NCBI GenBank assembly: GCA_018806985.1
Contig: JADANN010000367.1
Location: 1 to 64,000, forward strand
Direction: 5' to 3'
DNA length: 64,000 nt
Origin: Angiostrongylus vasorum
Taxonomy: Eukaryota; Nematoda; Chromadorea; Rhabditida; Metastrongylidae
The notes under the pieces were generated by a model, which had not been told where the DNA came from, made no database searches, and was given only the letters and a program-made list of their open reading frames with translations. Shown here one piece after another: positions 58,940 through 64,000 of the stretch. Made by a program: the position numbers and the translations under genes. Each line of letters starts with the position of its first letter. Positions within the stretch are counted from its first letter, which is position 1.

Positions 58940-60516
58940 AGCTTGTCTAAGCTTAGGAAAGAGAGAAGGTATACTGAGAGAAGCCAGTCAAAAATGTTTG
59001 TGTAACGAAAGAATTTCTAGTAAGAGGACAATGCTGTGAATCTTCTGTACTTTCGTTACCAAATAAATAAAAATTCCGCAAATAAAAAAATGATTAGGAT
59101 TAATTCTCCAGAGGTATAATTTGAGAAAATCCTCACGCCCATGCCTCAACCCTTGACGAGAAAGACACGAGTGAAAAAAGTGAAGACAAGTGAAAACTGT
59201 GAATGATTCAGAATTTCCAATGATTGTAATGGAATGTTGCATGAGGAACCTTCGAAAACTGAAACAAAAACGTTCTCTCTGGTTTGGACATGAAGAAACT
59301 TCTACAACTGGTGGCATTGAGAGGTCAGGAATGGTGATGTTTTCGTTTACTTTCCCTTCACTCTATGTTCAACTTTCTATCAACTTTTGTTATTATATCA
59401 AAAAGTTTATTTCAGATAACCTAATGTCTTCCAAAGTTCAGCGATATTTATGTAGAACAAGAAACTCCTCAATGAGCAACGAAAACCACATTCTAATGGT
59501 CGAAAACCATCGTGGATGATGGATTCGGAGAAACGAATATAAATGGTCCTGTTAGGTCACGACTCGATGATTTCTCAACTATCCACTTATTTAAAAGTGT
59601 AGAATTTTATGTGCTTGCCAACTTTAATTCTCGTTGAAATCCTAAAGGAAGCCGGTCACCGTAGGAAGAGGTTAGCCCGTTTGAGAGGACAGCAAGATTT
59701 GCCAGCTCGGGAGTAGCATTTCATTCCGTGCGGGACCGTTTCCTGAAATGGTAATCTTGCCCATCATTCCAAGAACGAAAATCAATGCCAAAGTCGGATT
59801 TCTTGTGCCATGTTTCTCGTTCTTGTTCTAGCAGTAGTTTTTTAACTGCGGAGTGTTAATAATTCAAAAGACAGACATTTTGCAAACTTCGGCGTAATTA
59901 ATCATCTTAGCATCAGCTCATCAAGATCAGTTAATAAGGTCAGATATATAAATGTATGTTTTCTATTGCATTTAATTACAAAGCTCATTTTATGAGGTTT
60001 CGCTTCATATGATCGAAGCACAGTATAAACTGGTTGAGATGCCAAAACAGAAGAACTTGCATTTAAGAATTCCAATTCTTAGCCTGCCTCAAACCGCTCG
60101 AAACGTTAGCGAGGTGTGGAGCCCACGAAGTGTTACCGAATCAATAGTGTAGGGTCGCTTTGGAATACTTAGTCGTGGCGATTTCGAGTTTAGAATTGAT
60201 CTTGCATTCTCTAACAAGGCTGTACGTTCAAGCAATTAGGAAAATCGCCGCTAGAGAAGAAAGTGCTTATGGATCATCTAGCATGGTCAGGATTGAAGAG
60301 GCAGATGCCTAAATCCCATCTGAATAGGTTGCAATTTATGGCAGTTGAGAAATTTCGTCTCCTGAACTTTGCCTACCTTTCTGCCTTTCGCGGGAAATGG
60401 AGTATTTCACAAAGGAACGTATGGCCTCATCCTTTGCGAAATTTTAGGATAATCGCGATACCATTTAGGAAAAACCTTCGATTTACTAAGATGTAGTCTA
60501 CAAAATTATGGTAATC

Positions 60517-60557
<41 letters not shown>

Positions 60558-61311
60558 TTACCAATTGGCTTTTTTTAACCGAGGCGAGGTTGATATAGAT
60601 GTTCTTATTGTGGTTGCTGTCTTTGTTAAACAATGGCTTGTGCTTCGACGGCTTCGCCTTCCTCAGAGTATAGACGTATCTTATATAACTGTAACTCCAC
60701 CATTCGGTGGATTACATAGTTTTAGCGACGATCCAGTATATGAAAACACGCCAATTTTAGGAAAACACCAACCATGTTGTTGGACACCAGTGTGTTATTC
60801 ACCGAATACCAAACAACTAAAAAATGTTTACACAGAAGAAGATGTAACGAGGTAATCGCTAAATTTGGCACGGAAAGAAGCCGCTTTCCGAAGACTACGA
60901 AGAAAAAACCACTTGCGTAAGACGAAAAGATATGGTTATTCCTCGAAATAATGTTCCAAACACGCTTTCCCTTCAAGCTACCTTTCATTTCAAACGACTT
61001 GACTTGCACTATAAAAAAAGTACCTTAGAAGAAGTGGTCCTGGAAGTCATGTGGCAGTTAATAACCTTCCACTACGCCGTCAACCAGTTCGCAACCGCCT
61101 CTTTGATCGTTTGTGCAGCCGTTTCCACACTGGCGGGAACGAATGCAATGGCAGTGATAGGCAATCTGCCAAACGTGATGAGTTAAACATTATCTTGCAA
61201 GAATCGTTCTCAGTGAACTGACATATACCTGTAATTGTCATCTGGCCAAGGAAATCTCGAAATAAGCAGTTACAATGGGAAGACAGGTGACGCATTTCAT
61301 TTCTGTCAACT
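58940..61311 (+). mobile_element. Penelope-like element, inverted copy 2, GIY-YIG part deleted
   Basis: Collinear with 18300-15181: LKQKRSLWFGHEET (59260-59300), LPKSHLNRLQFMAV (about 60310), VDIDVLIVVAVFVKQWLVLR (60590-60650), PNTKQLKNV (about 60800), NQFATASLIVCAA (61085-61125), then directly SRLADCLSLPLHSFPPV-type sequence in reverse (61130-61190). About 670 bp holding the GIY-YIG domain in copy 1 (15380-16050) are missing. Confidence 0.65.
60520..60555. repeat. TA dinucleotide repeat (about 36 nt)
   Basis: Uninterrupted TA microsatellite. The collinear copy has only a short run at 16624-16632. Confidence 0.95.
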
Positions 61312-61329
61312 GAAAGAAACGCAACGCAT

Positions 61330-63310
61330 GTTCGTTGATTGCCCTAAGTTAAATGTACGAGGTGGTCTCTGCAATCAGGGAGAAATCCAATTCAATTTTT
61401 TTCGCCTCCGCACCATAGGTTTCTCATTAACTGGCTCTTCCCTCGATTTATGCGCAATCGGATGTTGTTTCCCAGTCGTTGAGCTCGTTGATCATCGTCT
61501 TTGCTTCGCCGATACTTCTCAAGAAGATGACGATGTCATCAGCGAAAAGGTGGTTTGATAGGATTATTCCGTGAATACGTATGCCTTTCTCATCAAAATC
61601 GGATGACTTCATTGTCCATTACATTGTGTCACTAAACAGCTTTAGCGATGTTGTGTAGCCCTATCGAAGACATTTTCCTATGGGTATGGTAAGATCGACG
61701 GAAAAGCTGTATTTTGGAGGTGCAGTTCTGATAACAGTCAGATAGAGTTCATGTGTAGGACGGGTCCACTCTTTGGCCGATGAGCGCTGATAGGACTGCC
61801 TTCGTTTCGGCCATGTTAAACGTGTTGCAGTAGGATCAAGCTTCAGTTTCGTTCTCTTTTCGAGCAACTGCTTAGTGGTGATATGCGACCCGATCTTCCT
61901 GCTAGAGGAACTGAGGCGAAATTGGCACGGCCTTTCAGCTCGTGGTCTTCGATCGGATCTTTTTTAATCTGCCAATAACGTTTGGACAGGACTTCATCCA
62001 CAATTTTTTCGTCGTGTACAGCTAGACTTTTTCCACGTGGTCGATAAAGAGAGTTCTTTTCCAGCTTGCGGCTGAATGGAATCTTATCGCGAGGAAGGTG
62101 GTGATCGGAACCAGTACAGAATGACAGGACTACCGAAATATCAGGTAGGCACATCTTCTGTTTGTCAGAATATGGTCGATCTCCGCATAAGTCATGCCGT
62201 TGGGAGACTCCCATGTCCAGCGGCGGCGTTCTTTCTTCTGGAAGAACCTGCGGACAAGAGTGGTGCGAGCCGGTTCCCGTTTTCATTTCTTTCTCTGAAT
62301 CCAAAAGTTCCGGTACTACATTCGCTGTCGCTGGCCTTTCCTCTTCTGGCGTTGAAGTCTCCGACAACAATTTTATGATATGCTTTGTCAATGCGGATGA
62401 CTTCCTCCAACTGATAATAGAACACATTTAAATCGTACTCATCAGCTGCGTCGGTCAGTGAGTAGCAGTTGATGATAATGATATTCTTGTGACGCGACAG
62501 CTAAAGACGGAGCACGGCTATGCGAGGGGAAACGATCTCGTATGAGTCGACGAGATGGACAATGAACTGGTGCACGACAAAGCCTACGCCGCCAACATTT
62601 CGTGACGGAACCTTTTTCTCCGCGGATCACAAGGATCGCGTTGTTTGGTTGGCGTATGTCGGTCTTCTTGATGTTTGTTTCTTGTAACGCGATCACATGA
62701 AATTTAATACAATCTGCGGCTACAAGAAGGGCGTGAAGATCGGCGTCTGCGGAGAGTGTTCTGGCATTATGGCATTATAGGTGCATAGTAAGAAACAATC
62801 CCCATAGCGTGTCTTGCGTGCTTGCGTCAGATCCGGTTCCAATGACGTCCTGCCTAACCCGAGATTTTCTAGCCTCTCACCGGTCGTACCACCGCCTGAC
62901 GTCACAGATGGGAGCACCCAGTGTGCGGGGTACTATGGCTCTCTTATTGCTGGTTGTGCAACTTGGTCCACCATGGGGTCTTGACTTAACCTTGCAAGGG
63001 CGTGACCAGCTTTTCACCACGATGTATATCTGAGGGAGGTGTGTTTTCGGCGACAAATCTTTCGCTCGGTCTTCATACTAGATGATTCGGAGAAGTTGAG
63101 AATGATTAAAGTGCACAACTAGTAAACGACGAGCAGTACTAAGGCTTACTGACCGACAGTTGTCGTCCTTTGACGTGCACCATTCCACTGCTCTGGATAT
63201 AATCACCGCCCAGATTATAGCTTTATTTTTGTTGAAATAAGAACCATCCGTGCACCTACTCTTCGCCCTCTTCATTGAACTTTTCAGTCTTTCCTTGCTA
63301 ACATGTTAAT
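61330..63310 (-). mobile_element. RTE-A non-LTR retrotransposon with internal deletion
   Basis: On the minus strand: leader (63310-62900), endonuclease (62800-61870; a 194-codon open frame at 62427-61843 spans [12 protein letters not shown] in one frame part, DISVVLSFCTGSDHHLP and LYRPRGKSLAVHDEKIVDEV), linker to 61825, direct join to TKAVLSALIGQRVDP (61800) and FADDIVIFLRS with intact FADD (about 61540), end near 61330. Shares the internal-deletion junction with 5225-5240 and 27935-27960. This whole block is the inverse of 3.85-5.7 kb, flanks included. Confidence 0.8.
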
Positions 63311-64000
63311 CAGGGAGATCTTAATCTACAATTATGCAACAGCGTAGAGAGAGATCCACATTTAATTGTAGTAGATATTTGTGGCATTACATGAAGATTT
63401 GAAGGTATGCAAGAGGGAAACACTACGTTTGCCAGTGCTTCATTCATTGAAGAAATGAGATGGTAGCTTTCCGACAGAATCGCTTTTTGAAAAGTATCTC
63501 TCTTGTTCTTAAAGCCCAAAATCTTAGTAGTGAGCACATACTCAACGGTGCACCTACTCATTGAAATCCCGATCAAACCTTCGTCCACCAACGTGAGAAT
63601 TTTTTCTTTTATTATGAATGTCGAGTGGCGAGAGTGGCGCAGTGGTCGGAGGCGCCCTGCAACACACATATGGGATCGATTCGCGCGCTCACCAAGCTTT
63701 CCATCCTTCCGGGGTTGGTGAAGTTGTGCCATACTTGTCCAGGAGAACTGCTCGATACATCGGTAGACGACTGCGAGTCGCTGTAGTGACCAGATATGCA
63801 TTCAATCACCTCCAACGATGCTTAGTGGAGTCGAATGCGCGGCTGGTCCCTCAGGGATTGATCAACCCACTACAGCTTTATCCTTCGTCCTTTATGAAAG
63901 TCGTTGGATGCTAGTTCAGTTGATTCTCCCTCGATTTCTTGGACAATCGAATTGGAATGTATCCGCAGAACTACAATGAGTCAACTTTTGCTGGGCATGT
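63310..64000. repeat. Right flank of RTE-A, inverse of 3140-3850, includes SINE-1
   Basis: 63625-63910 is a SINE-1 (plus; GAGAGTGGCGCAGTGGTCGGAGGCGCC). The remainder matches 3560-3850 and 3140-3245 inverted, and the similarity runs to the window edge. Confidence 0.7.

Noticed and set aside
61843..62427. 194-codon open frame as a functional endonuclease gene
   Set aside because: It crosses several RTE-A frames; only parts read as the endonuclease, and the element is internally deleted.

Overview
The window looks like a piece of a parasitic nematode genome, most likely a hookworm or a close strongylid relative. The base for this is: (i) one intact five-exon gene on the minus strand (39139-41668) that I recognise as a nematode-restricted secreted-protein family; (ii) the remains of a CAP/ASP (activation-associated secreted protein, SCP/TAPS) gene (14368-15165, minus), a family greatly expanded in hookworms; (iii) RTE-type non-LTR retrotransposons and Penelope-like elements (PLEs) of the kind that fill hookworm genomes. 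There is no prokaryotic organisation: no operons, no long ORFs (longest 194 codons, inside a decayed retrotransposon), small introns with GT..AG ends, and AATAAA signals after both genes. Species assignment is inference from memory of these families, not a database result.

Most of the sequence is a mosaic of decayed repeats. Two RTE families can be told apart. RTE-A has an endonuclease with GDFNA and SDH motifs and an RT with FADD. RTE-B has an endonuclease starting near TICTYNAR and an RT ending in RWAGHVMRM. Around them lie PLE fragments with a GIY-YIG domain (10.3-10.8, 12.3-12.7, 15.2-18.4, 25.7-25.9, 58.8-61.3 kb), four tRNA-like or SINE-like families (called SINE-1 to SINE-4 here), a roughly 390-bp element of unknown class (element C), and a roughly 1.3-kb repeat (element E). 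These names are labels for this window only.

Layout: 1-3.36 kb is a direct duplicate of 45.2-48.2 kb. 3.1-8.7 kb holds RTE-A, SINE-2, SINE-3, E and SINE-4 in that order. 8.7-10.2 kb is RTE-A endonuclease (minus). 10.3-13.5 kb holds PLE fragments and SINE-2 inverted pairs. 14.4-15.2 kb is the CAP pseudogene. 15.2-22.9 kb is an inverted copy of 53.9-61.3 kb. 23-25 kb is RTE-B endonuclease carrying element C. 27.5-29.1 kb is an internally deleted RTE-A. 31-33.1 kb is RTE-B. 33.1-35.3 kb is old RTE-A and RTE-B. 36.3-38.8 kb holds SINE-4, C and E. 39.1-41.7 kb is the intact gene. 43.3-44.25 kb is RTE-B. 49.9-55.2 kb is RTE-B endonuclease followed by the most complete RTE-A. 61.3-64 kb is an inverted copy of 3.1-5.7 kb.

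The strongest observations are: the same multi-element module occurs three times, so whole mosaics and not only single elements have been copied; three RTE-A copies share one internal deletion; element C sits at the same site with the same target duplication in two RTE-B copies while a third copy has the empty site; a SINE-1 insertion has its empty sites in two paralogous copies; and SINE-2 occurs repeatedly as head-to-head inverted pairs that would fold into hairpins. I did not find a CRISPR array, rRNA, a bona fide tRNA gene or a bacterial-type system.
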